Part shown: positions 1 to 9,484 of the stretch, in pieces
How positions within the stretch are numbered: position 1 is the stretch's first letter
How the letters are laid out: the number at the start of each line of letters is the position of its first letter
Assembly (NCBI GenBank): GCA_013215295.1
Contig: JABSOZ010000007.1
Location: 1-64,000 of the forward strand
From: Colwellia sp.
GTDB lineage: Bacteria > Pseudomonadota > Gammaproteobacteria > Enterobacterales > Alteromonadaceae
DNA: 64,000 nucleotides
Direction of reading: 5' to 3'
Program-made: the position numbers and the translations under genes
Notes under the pieces: model-generated
Databases searched by the model: none
Seen by the model: the letters and a program-made list of their open reading frames with translations, nothing else
What the model was told of the DNA's origin: nothing

Positions 1-66
1 AAATTAGCTGAGATGATTGAGTCTGCTGAACTGTTAATATCAATTCAACAGACCAAACACTTGTGA
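1..66 (+). CDS. C-terminal tail of an unidentified gene (partial)
   Basis: Frame 1 is open from the first base and ends at TGA 64-66. It gives a 21-residue tail rich in Leu, Glu and Ile that reads like the end of a soluble helical protein. The start lies outside the window, and the tail is too short to name a family. It stops just before a dispersed repeat, which fits a gene end followed by intergenic DNA. It could also be a chance open frame. Confidence 0.35.
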   Translation, partial: KLAEMIESAELLISIQQTKHL

Positions 67-79
67 TCAAGAGACAGAC

Positions 80-137
80 CTGCATCCATGCAGGCAATGT
101 CATGATCACATGGATGTGAAAGAGTGACGATGTTCAG
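80..137. repeat. Dispersed intergenic repeat, copy A
   Basis: About 57 bases here resemble 45904-45960 downstream of greA. Both share the core TCACATGGATGTGAA followed by GACGATGTTCAG. By eye roughly 48 of 57 positions agree. The core holds the small palindrome CACATGGATGTG. Both copies lie between genes, so this looks like a non-coding interspersed repeat family rather than a gene remnant. Confidence 0.6.
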
Positions 138-237
138 GATAAACGGTATATTTATTCAATAGTGGCTAAATAACTAAAAGTTAAATGACTAGAAAGACTG
201 AAAAAAATGAAATTCAATCTACACTTAACTGATTATC

Positions 238-633
238 TTGTTGATTGTTGGAATTGATTTGTTTTTACCTAAGGTTGTTTATGAGAATTTACCCTACGCT
301 TACTTTATTCTTAGCGGTTATTTACTCACTTTTGAAATGACATGGCCGATAATGTTTTCAGCAAGCTTATTCTATAGTGCAGGTTGTATTACACTCGTGT
401 CGCGGTCCGCGAACAGAAGACTCGATAAGCAAAAACAATTCGGGATTAAAAATAAAATACCTGAGCTGCTTTATGAATATTTACCTTACATTTATAGCGC
501 CGTTGGCGTTTTTACCATAATGATCACAAAAAATGCGCTATTTCAATTTTGCGCATTTACCTTGATTGTTTTAGCGGTTAGAAATTTATTATGTCGCCAC
601 AATAATCGTACGAGTTCGGCTAAGCACTTTTAA
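238..633 (+). CDS. Hypothetical small membrane protein, possibly frameshifted at its start
   Basis: The 131-residue product has about four hydrophobic segments (near residues 19-38, 40-56, 82-97 and 102-117) separated by a short basic loop, so it is probably an inner-membrane protein. I recognise no family. The only in-frame start is TTG 238, with no Shine-Dalgarno sequence. An ATG at 207 opens a different frame that reads [16 protein letters not shown] before a TGA at 255. Joining that peptide to this frame by a one-base shift near 250-257 would give a natural-looking N-terminus. The gene may therefore be frameshifted, or the base call may be wrong. The 3' end overlaps the 3' end of rnt by 4 bases in a convergent arrangement. 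Confidence 0.5.
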   Translation: MLIVGIDLFLPKVVYENLPYAYFILSGYLLTFEMTWPIMFSASLFYSAGCITLVSRSANRRLDKQKQFGIKNKIPELLYEYLPYIYSAVGVFTIMITKNALFQFCAFTLIVLAVRNLLCRHNNRTSSAKHF

Positions 634-1343
634 TTATTATCAGAAAGTTCGGCGTTTAACTGGCTTTCATCATCTATAGCCAAGGGCCACCCACCCATTT
701 TTTGCCATTTATTGACAATAAAACAAAAAAGCTCAGCTGTTTTTTCAGTATCGTAAAGTGCTGAATGAGCTTCGTTATTATTGAATTCTAGCCCCGCAGC
801 CAAGCATGCTTTAGCCAGCACTGTCTGTCCCAGTGCTAAGCCAGACAGTGTTGTAGTGTCAAAACTGACAAAAGGATGAAATGGAGAGCGTTTTATTGAA
901 CAACGTTCGGTAGCTGCATTAACAAAACCCAAATCAAACGAAGCATTATGGGCAACCATCACGGCACGTTGGCAACCCGCAACTTTCATTTTTTTACGAA
1001 TTAATTTAAAGATCTCTGTTAATGCTGTGTATTCATCAACAGCCCCACGTAACGGGTTAGTTGGATCAATACCTGTAAACTCTAATGCGGCTTTTTCTAA
1101 ATTCGCACCTTCAAATGGATCAACATTAAAATGAATGGTTTCATCAAGGGAGAATTGTCCGGTGCTTTCATCAAGCGATAACGTTGTAGCGGCTATTTCT
1201 AATAATGCGTCTGTTTGCGCATTAAAACCGGCAGTTTCAACATCGACAACGACAGGGAAATAACCTCTAAAGCGTTGGGCAAAAGCACTTTTAGTATTTT
1301 TATCATCTGAATTATTATTTTTATCTTGAGGGCTTTTACTCAT
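630..1343 (-). CDS. rnt: Ribonuclease T
   Basis: RNase T trims the 3' ends of tRNAs (CCA end turnover) and of other stable RNAs. It is a DEDDh-family 3'-5' exonuclease working as a dimer in the cytoplasm. Exo I is visible as VVVDVETAG with D34 and E36. Exo II follows around [13 protein letters not shown], and the Exo III histidine/aspartate lie in [11 protein letters not shown]. At 237 residues it is slightly longer than the Escherichia coli protein (about 215), because of a charged Asn/Lys/Asp-rich N-terminal extension of about 20 residues. It is divergent from motY, an arrangement known in vibrios and relatives. The ATG start at 1343 is the natural one. Confidence 0.93.
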   Translation of the reverse strand: MSKSPQDKNNNSDDKNTKSAFAQRFRGYFPVVVDVETAGFNAQTDALLEIAATTLSLDESTGQFSLDETIHFNVDPFEGANLEKAALEFTGIDPTNPLRGAVDEYTALTEIFKLIRKKMKVAGCQRAVMVAHNASFDLGFVNAATERCSIKRSPFHPFVSFDTTTLSGLALGQTVLAKACLAAGLEFNNNEAHSALYDTEKTAELFCFIVNKWQKMGGWPLAIDDESQLNAELSDNN

Positions 1344-1527
1344 GGTTACATCTTTTTTAAGTTAGTTTTCAATTACAAGAAGTAAATTATCGCAGAAATA
1401 AAATGGAAACACTATGCGAACGTATTGATGAGTCTTTAAAATTATGAAAAAGTTACTGATAACTGCTAAAGTTATAAAATACATTGTCGATAACAGATAC
1501 GTGGCAGGATAAAAAGATAAATATTTT

Positions 1528-2394
1528 ATGAAAACAACTATCATCTCAATATTATTATGCGTATTTGCAAGCCAAGCTAATGCTGGTATTCGACAGTATG
1601 GTGCTGATTTAGAACATTCGAATTGGCAGCTAACAAATAATTCGCGATTACAGTGTACGTTATCACATCAAATACCGAATTATGGTGAAGCAAAATTCTA
1701 TAGTACGGCAAGCCGTAAAATGAATATGGAATTTGAGCTCGACATGATGCGTTTACCTGATACCTATTCTTTAGCTGAAGTTCGTTCTGTTGCCCCTAAT
1801 TGGCGACCTGGCAAAAGTGGACGAACTATCGCTGATATGAAACTTCATAAACAGTTTACGCCAACGTTACCAAAAAAGGTTGCCTGGAATATGCTGAATG
1901 AATTAGAACAGGGGATGAACCCAACTTTTTACTATAACGATTGGTATAGTGATAATGAACTCATTTCAGTAGGAATATCTACAGCAAAATTTAACCGTGC
2001 TTACCAAGAATTCATTGGCTGTGTTGGTAATTTACTTAATTATAATTTTGATGATATTTCTTACACTGTTTTGAATTATCAATTTGGTGGTGACAGCTTA
2101 ACTAAATCGTCTAAAAAACGTTTGTCGATGATTGCAGAATACCTCTCGTTAGATCAAGATTTAGAATTAGTCCTCATTGATGGCTATACCGATAGTTATG
2201 CTGGGCGAGAGATTAACCGAAAGGTTTCAGAACGTCGCGCCAAAACCATTCGTGAACATTTCGTTAATAATGGTATTGACCCAAGCAGAATTGAAGCAAA
2301 AGGATATGGTGAAAAACGTCATATTGCATCAAATAGTACCATTTTGGGGCGTGCACAAAACAGACGTGTAGTGATCAGAATGGAAAAACCGTAA
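1528..2394 (+). CDS. motY: Sodium-type polar flagellar motor protein MotY
   Basis: MotY is a T-ring component of the Na+-driven polar flagellar motor. It sits in the periplasm around the basal body and helps hold the PomA/PomB stators. The 288-residue product starts with a signal peptide (cleavage near residue 19, after SQANA). A MotY-specific N-terminal domain follows, then a C-terminal OmpA-like peptidoglycan-binding domain (about residues 180-285) with the motif around DGYTDSYAGREINRKVSERR. Length and architecture fit the Vibrio protein. It is divergent from rnt. A strong hairpin terminator follows at 2440-2480, so it appears monocistronic. Confidence 0.9.
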   Translation: MKTTIISILLCVFASQANAGIRQYGADLEHSNWQLTNNSRLQCTLSHQIPNYGEAKFYSTASRKMNMEFELDMMRLPDTYSLAEVRSVAPNWRPGKSGRTIADMKLHKQFTPTLPKKVAWNMLNELEQGMNPTFYYNDWYSDNELISVGISTAKFNRAYQEFIGCVGNLLNYNFDDISYTVLNYQFGGDSLTKSSKKRLSMIAEYLSLDQDLELVLIDGYTDSYAGREINRKVSERRAKTIREHFVNNGIDPSRIEAKGYGEKRHIASNSTILGRAQNRRVVIRMEKP

Positions 2395-2439
2395 AGGCCA
2401 ATTTACTGTTAAAACAAATCTTTTATAAATAATCAGTTG

Positions 2440-2480
2440 AATAGGCTGGTAGGTTATCTTAATCTACCAGCCTATTTTTT
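2440..2480 (+). terminator. Rho-independent terminator of motY
   Basis: A perfect 13-bp stem (AATAGGCTGGTAG at 2440-2452 pairing with 2464-2476) has an 11-base loop and a run of T. It lies between motY and the aminopeptidase gene. It also overlaps the first codons of a longer possible aminopeptidase reading, which argues against that longer start. Confidence 0.9.
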
Positions 2481-2496
2481 TATTGGATCTTCCAAA

Positions 2497-4347
2497 ATGC
2501 GACCATTGTTTAACTCTTTATTCGCTTTGTTGGTTTTATCAAGCTTTACCAGTTTGGCAAAAACTAATGATGCATATACTTATGCTAATTACGACCAAGT
2601 AAAAACAACCCATATTTATTTAGACCTAGCCGTTAATTTTGATGAAAAGTCACTTGTCGGCTTTGCTGAATTATCGTTAAACTGGTTAAGCAAAACGTCA
2701 CAACCTATTATTCTTGATACGCGTGACTTGATTATCCATCGTATTATGGCACAAACCAAATCAGGGCAATGGCGTGGTGTAAGTTTTGATATTGCTGAAC
2801 GTGACAGTGTTTTAGGTTCAAAACTCACCATTAACAATACGTTTAAAGCACAGAAGGTTCGTATTTATTATCAATCTACTGAAAAAGCCTCAGGTTTACA
2901 GTGGTTATCACCGGAACAAACGGCCGGCAAAAAACATCCTTTTCTCTTTAGTCAAAATCAAGCGATTCATGCGCGTTCTTGGATCCCCGTACAAGACACG
3001 CCAAGTGTACGTGTAACTTATACTGCACGTATTACTACGCCTGATAATCTATTAGCAGTTATGAGCGCAAACAATGAACCTGATACTGCACGTGATGGTG
3101 ATTATTTCTTTAGCATGCCTCAAGCTATTCCTCCGTATTTAATTGCGATAAGCGTAGGTGACCTGCAATTTAAGTCAATGAGTAAACAAACCGGTATTTA
3201 TGCTGAAGCGAGTATTTTAGATGCAGCAGTTGCTGAGTTTGACGATACACAAGCGATGATTGATGAGTCAGAAAAAATCTTTGGTCCTTATCGTTGGGGT
3301 CGTTATGATTTACTCATTTTACCGCCTAGTTTCCCTTTTGGCGGTATGGAAAATCCACGTTTGTCTTTTATTACACCAACCATTATTGCCGGTGATAAAA
3401 GTTTAGTTAACTTAATTGCTCATGAACTTGCTCACTCTTGGTCTGGCAACTTAGTCACGAATGAAAGCTGGCGCGATTTATGGTTAAACGAAGGTTTTAC
3501 CAGTTATGTTGAAAACCGCATTATGGAAGCCGTATTTGGTGAAGACAGAGCGGTGATGGAACAAGCGCTTGGCGCACAAGATTTAAACTATGAAATTGCA
3601 GAGTTACCACCGGGAGACACTCAACTTTACATAGACTTGAAAGGGCGAGATCCTGATGATGCATTTTCTGGCGTTCCTTATGTTAAAGGTCAATTATTTT
3701 TAATGTTCTTAGAAGCTAAGTTTGGTCGGGATAAATTTGACTCATTTATTCTTGATTATTTTAATAGTCATGCTTTTGAAAGCTTAGGAACCGCTAATTT
3801 TGTTATTTATTTAAAAAAGAACCTTACCCATAAGTACCCCAATATTGTAAGTGATAAAGAAGTAAATGAATGGATATATGAGCAAGGTTTGCCAAGTTAT
3901 GCGCCTAAGCCAACATCAAGTGCATTTACGACTATCGATGGTCTCATTAGTCGTTTGGTTGGCGATGAAATAACGTTAGCTAAATTACCGACTAAAACAT
4001 GGACACTTCATGAATGGTTGCACTTTATTAATAACTTGCCAGTCACATTACCTACTGAGCGAATGAACGCACTTGATAACGCTTTTAATTTAACCGAGAG
4101 TACCAATGCTGAAATTGCTCATGCATGGTATTTATTAGCATTAAGAACTGGTTACGATACGGTTTACCCAGCCATGTCAAAATACTTGATTTCGATTGGT
4201 CGTCGTAAGCTAATTGTGCCGTTATATAAAGCGCTAGCTGAAACACCAGCAGGAAAAGCTTGGGCACTTGAAGTTTACGAAAAAGCACGTCCGGGTTATC
4301 ACGGCTTAGCTCAAGGTACTATTGATGGTGTTTTGAAAGGTAAATAA
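2497..4347 (+). CDS. Exported M1-family zinc aminopeptidase
   Basis: This gluzincin removes N-terminal residues from peptides, probably in the periplasm or at the outer membrane. The exopeptidase motif GGMEN lies at residues 282-286 and the zinc site HELAH at 309-313. The third ligand is Glu332 in the standard HEXXH-x18-E spacing, inside [11 protein letters not shown] start it at ATG 2497 (616 residues). This gives a clear signal peptide ([16 protein letters not shown]), whereas a TTG at 2437 would put the motY terminator inside the coding region. The C-terminal part (about 480-610) resembles the leukotriene A4 hydrolase-type helical domain. The substrate is unknown. A terminator follows at 4376-4416. 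Confidence 0.88.
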   Translation: MRPLFNSLFALLVLSSFTSLAKTNDAYTYANYDQVKTTHIYLDLAVNFDEKSLVGFAELSLNWLSKTSQPIILDTRDLIIHRIMAQTKSGQWRGVSFDIAERDSVLGSKLTINNTFKAQKVRIYYQSTEKASGLQWLSPEQTAGKKHPFLFSQNQAIHARSWIPVQDTPSVRVTYTARITTPDNLLAVMSANNEPDTARDGDYFFSMPQAIPPYLIAISVGDLQFKSMSKQTGIYAEASILDAAVAEFDDTQAMIDESEKIFGPYRWGRYDLLILPPSFPFGGMENPRLSFITPTIIAGDKSLVNLIAHELAHSWSGNLVTNESWRDLWLNEGFTSYVENRIMEAVFGEDRAVMEQALGAQDLNYEIAELPPGDTQLYIDLKGRDPDDAFSGVPYVKGQLFLMFLEAKFGRDKFDSFILDYFNSHAFESLGTANFVIYLKKNLTHKYPNIVSDKEVNEWIYEQGLPSYAPKPTSSAFTTIDGLISRLVGDEITLAKLPTKTWTLHEWLHFINNLPVTLPTERMNALDNAFNLTESTNAEIAHAWYLLALRTGYDTVYPAMSKYLISIGRRKLIVPLYKALAETPAGKAWALEVYEKARPGYHGLAQGTIDGVLKGK

Positions 4348-4375
4348 TCTACATTAGTAACTTTGAATTTAAAAT

Positions 4376-4416
4376 AAAAACGCCACGCTAAAGTTTGTTA
4401 GGGTGGCGTTTTTTTA
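4376..4416 (+). terminator. Terminator between convergent genes
   Basis: AAAAACGCCAC at 4376-4386 pairs with GTGGCGTTTTTTT from 4403. An inner CTAA/TTAG pairing lies beyond one G-G mismatch. The A-tract on one side and T-tract on the other mean it can end transcription of both the aminopeptidase (+) and the small exported protein gene (-). Confidence 0.88.
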
Positions 4417-4442
4417 TCTCAATTTATCCTGCTGTTTTCTTG

Positions 4443-4829
4443 TTATTTACTCGCACTACTCTCAACAATCACATCGACTTGTCTCATATTATTTTGATGT
4501 GAAATAACCACACGAATATTCTGCATATCTTTCTTGAAATTTAATGTTAAGCGGCCACGTTTTCTCTCTTGCCCTAACGGTTGACCGTATTCTTTTTGAT
4601 AGAATGAAATGATATCTTCTTCCATACTTTTTGAAAAGTAGTTAACCACGGCTGGAGTTTTATCTCTAAATTCGGCAAAAATACGCGCATCACTCATGGT
4701 TGGAATTCTGACGATTGCTTTTTCATCTGCAACGGCTAAGTTGACGTTTAACAAAGTAAGAGCGAAAAAAAATGCACGGCCTAAATAAGCTGATTTTTTG
4801 CAGGTATTTGAAGCAAGGTGGTTAAACAT
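4443..4829 (-). CDS. Small exported protein of unknown function
   Basis: I do not recognise the family. From ATG 4829 it is 128 residues with an N-terminal export signal (hydrophobic stretch at about residues 17-34, ending near AVADEK). A charged, mixed alpha/beta mature part of about 95 residues follows. A GTG six codons upstream is possible, but the AAGGA just inside that extension sits about 9 bases before ATG 4829 and looks like its ribosome binding site. The mature part contains a Lys/Arg-rich segment (QERKRGRLTLNFKKD). It lies alone between convergent and co-directional neighbours. Confidence 0.7.
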   Translation of the reverse strand: MFNHLASNTCKKSAYLGRAFFFALTLLNVNLAVADEKAIVRIPTMSDARIFAEFRDKTPAVVNYFSKSMEEDIISFYQKEYGQPLGQERKRGRLTLNFKKDMQNIRVVISHQNNMRQVDVIVESSASK

Positions 4830-5006
4830 AGGGTTTGATCCTTTCACTGATTCTTCTCAATTTAGTTTGTTGAAACGTAACTATCAAGGTTATTTTTAAC
4901 AATCTGAGATTTATGTGTATTAAGTCACTGTTTAAATAATAAATAATAACAGGCTTATTTATCGTCTATTTGTATGAGTTTTACTAACTATTTGATTAAT
5001 AATTAA

Positions 5007-5765
5007 TTAACCTGAACGGTCAACAAAATCATCACGATAGTGGTCAACCCATAGTGCCGTTGCTCCACAAATAGCGACAGGCATCACGACTAAATTAACA
5101 ATAGGGATCATTGAAAATAATGCGGTAGTTATCCCGAAACTATAACTTAACCCCTGTTTTTTCTTGAGGGCTTGACGCATTTCATCAAAGTTAATTTTAT
5201 GATTATCAAATGGGTAATCCTTATATTGAACAGCCATCATCCAAGCTAAAAATAAAAACCATAACACTTGTCCTATAACAGGTAATATCCAATAAAGAAT
5301 AAAAAATCCGAAAGCACGTGGCAGGTAATAACGTAATTTACACCATTCTCTTGAGAGTACCCGAGGTATGTCTTTTATCACATCCAATGTTGATGCAGGA
5401 GGTATAGTTTTACCACAGAGTAATAGTTCCATCTTCTCTGCTAACAAGCCATTAAAAGGAGCTGCGATCCAATTTGCTACGGCACTAAAAATAAATGAAA
5501 ACATCACTAAAAAAAAGAGTAAAGCGATGGGCCATAAAAAGGTACTTAACCAAGAAAGCCAATCGGGAACCCAGTTATCTAACATAGACATATAAGTGTC
5601 TAACTCTAAAAATAATCGATAGAAGGCGAAGCTAAACAATACCAAATTGACAAAAAGCGGTATCAAAACAAAACGACGAATGCCTTTTTTTCTGACCAGT
5701 TCAAATCCTTTAATAAAATAACCTGCGCCACTGCCAGCTAACGGTTGATTAATATTTGTATTCAT
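5007..5765 (-). CDS. cysZ: Sulfate transporter CysZ
   Basis: CysZ is an inner-membrane sulfate permease that supplies sulfate for cysteine synthesis. The 252-residue product has the family's length and opening (GAGYFIKGFELVRKKGIRRFVLIPL). Hydrophobic segments lie near residues 34-52, 75-97, 150-175 and 205-230. The gene is divergent from smc. In E. coli cysZ neighbours zipA and ligA, and here smc-zipA-ligA lie on its other side, so the old neighbourhood is kept. Confidence 0.9.
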   Translation of the reverse strand: MNTNINQPLAGSGAGYFIKGFELVRKKGIRRFVLIPLFVNLVLFSFAFYRLFLELDTYMSMLDNWVPDWLSWLSTFLWPIALLFFLVMFSFIFSAVANWIAAPFNGLLAEKMELLLCGKTIPPASTLDVIKDIPRVLSREWCKLRYYLPRAFGFFILYWILPVIGQVLWFLFLAWMMAVQYKDYPFDNHKINFDEMRQALKKKQGLSYSFGITTALFSMIPIVNLVVMPVAICGATALWVDHYRDDFVDRSG

Positions 5766-5919
5766 TGATTGATTTTTATCCTTACACGCTGTTTTAACGG
5801 TGATTATAAAATATATTCATAAATTGAACAGATGTTTCATGTTACAAAATATAGATAACTCTGGTAAAATTTTCCTGTTAAGACAAATTAGAATATAACA
5901 TAAAAGGTTTCTCCATTTT

Positions 5920-8900
5920 ATGCGTTTAAAGCATATAAAACTAGCGGGTTTTAAGTCGTTTGTAGATCCAACCAAAGTGCCATTTGAACAACAAATGACT
6001 GCTATCGTTGGACCAAATGGTTGTGGAAAATCTAATATTATTGATGCTGTTCGTTGGGTGTTAGGTGAAAGCTCTGCAAAAAACTTACGTGGCGATGCGA
6101 TGACCGATGTCATTTTTAATGGCGCCTCAACACGTAAACCTGTAGGTCAGGCATCGGTTGAATTGTTATTTGATAATGTTGACGGTCGTATTCAAGGAAA
6201 TATGGCAGACCGTAATCAAGTATCCATTCGACGAGTGATCAACCGCGATAGTCAAAATACTTATTATTTAAATGGCAGTAAATGTCGTCGACGCGATATT
6301 ACTGACATCTTCCTTGGCACCGGTCTTGGTCCGCGCAGTTATGCCATTATCGAGCAAGGTACTATTTCAAAACTTATTGAATCTAAACCTCAAGAATTAC
6401 GGTTTTTTATTGAAGAAGCCGCTGGTATTTCAAAGTATAAAGAACGTCGTCGAGACACTGAAAATAGAATTCGTCATACCAGAGAAAATCTTGAACGCTT
6501 GAACGATATCCGTGTCGAGCTAGGTTTGCAAATTGACAAGTTACACCAACAAGCAGAAGCGGCCAAACGTTTTAAAACGTTAAAAACTAAAGAACGAAAA
6601 TATCGCGCTGAATTTACCGTTTTGAAGTGGCAAAAATTTGATCAACAAGCTAACGAACAAAAAGAACAAGTCAGTAAATACCAGACTGAAATTGAAGCCT
6701 TGGTGGTGGAACAAAAGCAAATGGGCATTGAGTTGTTTAATGCTAAACAACAAATGACTATTGGGGGCGAATCAAGTGGCGATCTTCATCAGAAAAAATT
6801 GTTATTAAGTAATGATATCGCACGCGCAGAACAAAACATAAAACATTTAAAACAACAAAAGCAAAAAGCCCAACACGACAATAGTGTCACACAACAGCAG
6901 TTGATTAATGCTCAACAATTAGTGTTGGCCGAACAAAAAAATCTCCAAACAAGCACATTGAATATTGCAGAGCATGAACCTGAGCTCGAATTAATAGAAC
7001 AGCAATTAACAGAAAGTCAAATACAACTAGATGATTTTGTAGAGCAACAGCGCATTGAGCACCAGCAATGGCAAGCTATACAACTGCAACATAAAGATTT
7101 AAATGATCAACAACTCAGTGTTAAACAAAAAATATCTCAATTAACTGAAAAAATTAATCAGCAACAGCTACGACAGGAATCTTTAACACAATCATTAGTG
7201 TCTTTGTTTGATGAAAACCTCACTGAAAATAAGGTCAACATAAGTGATATTCAATCACAGATACTTATGCAAGAGAGTCAGCACGAGAAACTGTTACAGC
7301 AACTTAACGATAACGAAGTGATGCAACTTGAGTTGAATCAAGAGATTAGCCATGTTTCGCAGCAACACGCTCAAAATAAGGGTGAGATTTCAGCATTAAA
7401 CTTGTCTCTAAAACAGTTAATAATCCAACAGAGTGATCAAGCCGATTGGAGTCTTAAGCAAAAAAAATGGCTGGTTGAGCAAGGGCACAAGATACTAGGT
7501 TCAATTTATCAATTATTGGACGTTGAAACTGATTGGCAAGCAAGTGTAGAATTAGTATTACATCATTGGTTACAAGGAGAGTCAGTTGAACGTTTTCCAG
7601 AAGTTCTAACCATTGAGCCTTTATTTTTAGTACTTGCTGAACAGAAAAATACCATAGCATCCGCATCATCTGTACTTCCTAAAAGGGGAACGCTCGCCCA
7701 GAAAGTTAACGGGCTACCTGCTATAACGACCTTTTTAAATAATATTTTTCTTGCCGATGATTACCAACAAGCGCAAGAAATGATTTTAACGCTTGCCGCT
7801 CATCAATCGGTTATTTGTCAAGACGGTACTTGGTTAAGTACGTACTTTTTGAGAAAAGGGAGCGCTGATAATATCAATGCGATGTTGCAGTTAACAAATA
7901 ACATCTCTAGTACAACAGAGAAAATCAATCAACTACAACTCAATATCAAAAGTAACCATGATAAAGAAAGTCAGCTAATTAATCACAAGGAAGCCTTGAT
8001 TAGTCAGGCGAATACACTTAAAAAGTCAACCGAACAATCTACACATCAAGATCAGTCTTTAAAGCAAAAAATAGCGTTAGCTAAACAGGCTATGCAACAG
8101 CGCGATAAGCAGAATGTTACTTTTCAACAAGAACTTACAGCGCTTGACGATATATTAATTAAAAATAGAAAAATGTTATTGGAACAAGAAATTGTTTTAG
8201 ATCAATTACCAAAACATGATGCTAATCAACTTATAGATATCAGTAAGGCACAAGAAAGCTTGCAAAGAAAAATACAAGACAGCCAAGCAAGTACGCAAAC
8301 ATTTCATCAAAAAAAGCATCAGCAAGCGTTGATTATTGAAAAATCTAATCATGAGCAATCTCAAGGTCAGTTATCATTGGCACGGGCTACCGAAAGTATC
8401 CAACAATTGACTGAGCAACAACTGAAGCATCAAAAAGTCATTGAAGATTGTGCATCTCCTTTACAAATTGATGAGCAAAAGTTACAAACTTGGTTAATTG
8501 ATGTCGCGAACCTTGATGAAAAAATTGCAAAAATTCAGCATGATACAACAGACACTCAAACGTTGATCAATGAAACAGAGTCAAAAGTTCAGCATTTAAC
8601 TAAAAAAATGAATAACAAAAAAGAACAAGTTAACGCGGTACACTTAACAGCAGAAAGTTATCGGTTACGTGCAGATGCAGCGCTTGAGCAATTAAATGAA
8701 ATGCACCAGAACTTAGTAGCAGTGCAAACAGCTATGCCTGCACAGGCTAAAGAAGGGGTATGGCAAGCTCACATTGTAAATTTAGGAAAAGATATTAGTC
8801 GTTTAGGGGCAATAAACTTAGCGGCTATAAATGAATACCAAATACAATTTGAACGTAAAACATATCTTGATCAACAAGATGAAGATTTAACCCAAGCCAT

Positions 8901-9420
8901 TAATACGTTAGAATTAGCCATTGCCAAAATAGATAAAGAAAGTCGTCATAAATTTAAAGATACCTTTGAAAAAATTAATAGTGATCTTAAAGCTTTATTT
9001 CCTAAGGTCTTTGGTGGCGGTAGTGCATATTTAGCGTTAACAGATGATGATATGCTGGAAACGGGTGTTACTATCATGGCAAGACCGCCGGGGAAAAAAA
9101 ATAGTACAATTCACTTATTATCAGGTGGCGAAAAAGCGCTGACCGCATTATCATTAGTGTTCGCGATTTTTAGATTAAATCCAGCACCATTTTGTATGCT
9201 TGATGAAGTAGATGCACCCCTTGATGATGCTAATGTCAGCCGTTTTTGTAATTTGGTACGAGAAATGTCTCAAACCGTACAGTTTATTTATATTAGTCAT
9301 AATAAAATAGCGATGGAAATGGCAAGCCAGTTAACCGGTGTTACTATGTTTGAACCGGGTGTATCAAGAATGGTTGCAGTTGATATTGATGAGGCCATTG
9401 CTATGGCTGAACTTGAATAA
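5920..9420 (+). CDS. smc: Chromosome segregation ATPase SMC
   Basis: SMC compacts and segregates the chromosome as a condensin-type ring. The product is 1166 residues, the usual length. The N-terminal head has Walker A GPNGCGKSN at residues 31-39. Two long Gln/Lys/Glu-rich coiled coils (about 170-500 and 660-970) flank a hinge near 510-640. The C-terminal head has the signature LLSGGEKAL (around 1066-1074) and Walker B with D1095-E1096 in CMLDEVDAPLDDAN. E. coli relatives use MukBEF, while this lineage keeps true SMC upstream of zipA. Its partners ScpA and ScpB are not in the window. It probably heads an operon with zipA and ligA. Confidence 0.97.
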   Translation: MRLKHIKLAGFKSFVDPTKVPFEQQMTAIVGPNGCGKSNIIDAVRWVLGESSAKNLRGDAMTDVIFNGASTRKPVGQASVELLFDNVDGRIQGNMADRNQVSIRRVINRDSQNTYYLNGSKCRRRDITDIFLGTGLGPRSYAIIEQGTISKLIESKPQELRFFIEEAAGISKYKERRRDTENRIRHTRENLERLNDIRVELGLQIDKLHQQAEAAKRFKTLKTKERKYRAEFTVLKWQKFDQQANEQKEQVSKYQTEIEALVVEQKQMGIELFNAKQQMTIGGESSGDLHQKKLLLSNDIARAEQNIKHLKQQKQKAQHDNSVTQQQLINAQQLVLAEQKNLQTSTLNIAEHEPELELIEQQLTESQIQLDDFVEQQRIEHQQWQAIQLQHKDLNDQQLSVKQKISQLTEKINQQQLRQESLTQSLVSLFDENLTENKVNISDIQSQILMQESQHEKLLQQLNDNEVMQLELNQEISHVSQQHAQNKGEISALNLSLKQLIIQQSDQADWSLKQKKWLVEQGHKILGSIYQLLDVETDWQASVELVLHHWLQGESVERFPEVLTIEPLFLVLAEQKNTIASASSVLPKRGTLAQKVNGLPAITTFLNNIFLADDYQQAQEMILTLAAHQSVICQDGTWLSTYFLRKGSADNINAMLQLTNNISSTTEKINQLQLNIKSNHDKESQLINHKEALISQANTLKKSTEQSTHQDQSLKQKIALAKQAMQQRDKQNVTFQQELTALDDILIKNRKMLLEQEIVLDQLPKHDANQLIDISKAQESLQRKIQDSQASTQTFHQKKHQQALIIEKSNHEQSQGQLSLARATESIQQLTEQQLKHQKVIEDCASPLQIDEQKLQTWLIDVANLDEKIAKIQHDTTDTQTLINETESKVQHLTKKMNNKKEQVNAVHLTAESYRLRADAALEQLNEMHQNLVAVQTAMPAQAKEGVWQAHIVNLGKDISRLGAINLAAINEYQIQFERKTYLDQQDEDLTQAINTLELAIAKIDKESRHKFKDTFEKINSDLKALFPKVFGGGSAYLALTDDDMLETGVTIMARPPGKKNSTIHLLSGGEKALTALSLVFAIFRLNPAPFCMLDEVDAPLDDANVSRFCNLVREMSQTVQFIYISHNKIAMEMASQLTGVTMFEPGVSRMVAVDIDEAIAMAELE

Positions 9421-9484
9421 GAATAATAATAAGATTAAGTAAAAGCTAAACCAAGCTGAAAGTAGAATAATAAAAGGTTATACG

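Noticed and set aside
1362-1544. 60-codon minus-strand frame between rnt and motY
   Set aside because: No binding site; it overlaps the motY start and occupies the shared promoter region.
2437-2496. TTG start extending the M1 aminopeptidase by 20 residues
   Set aside because: The extension is translated from the motY terminator hairpin and hides the signal peptide that begins at ATG 2497.
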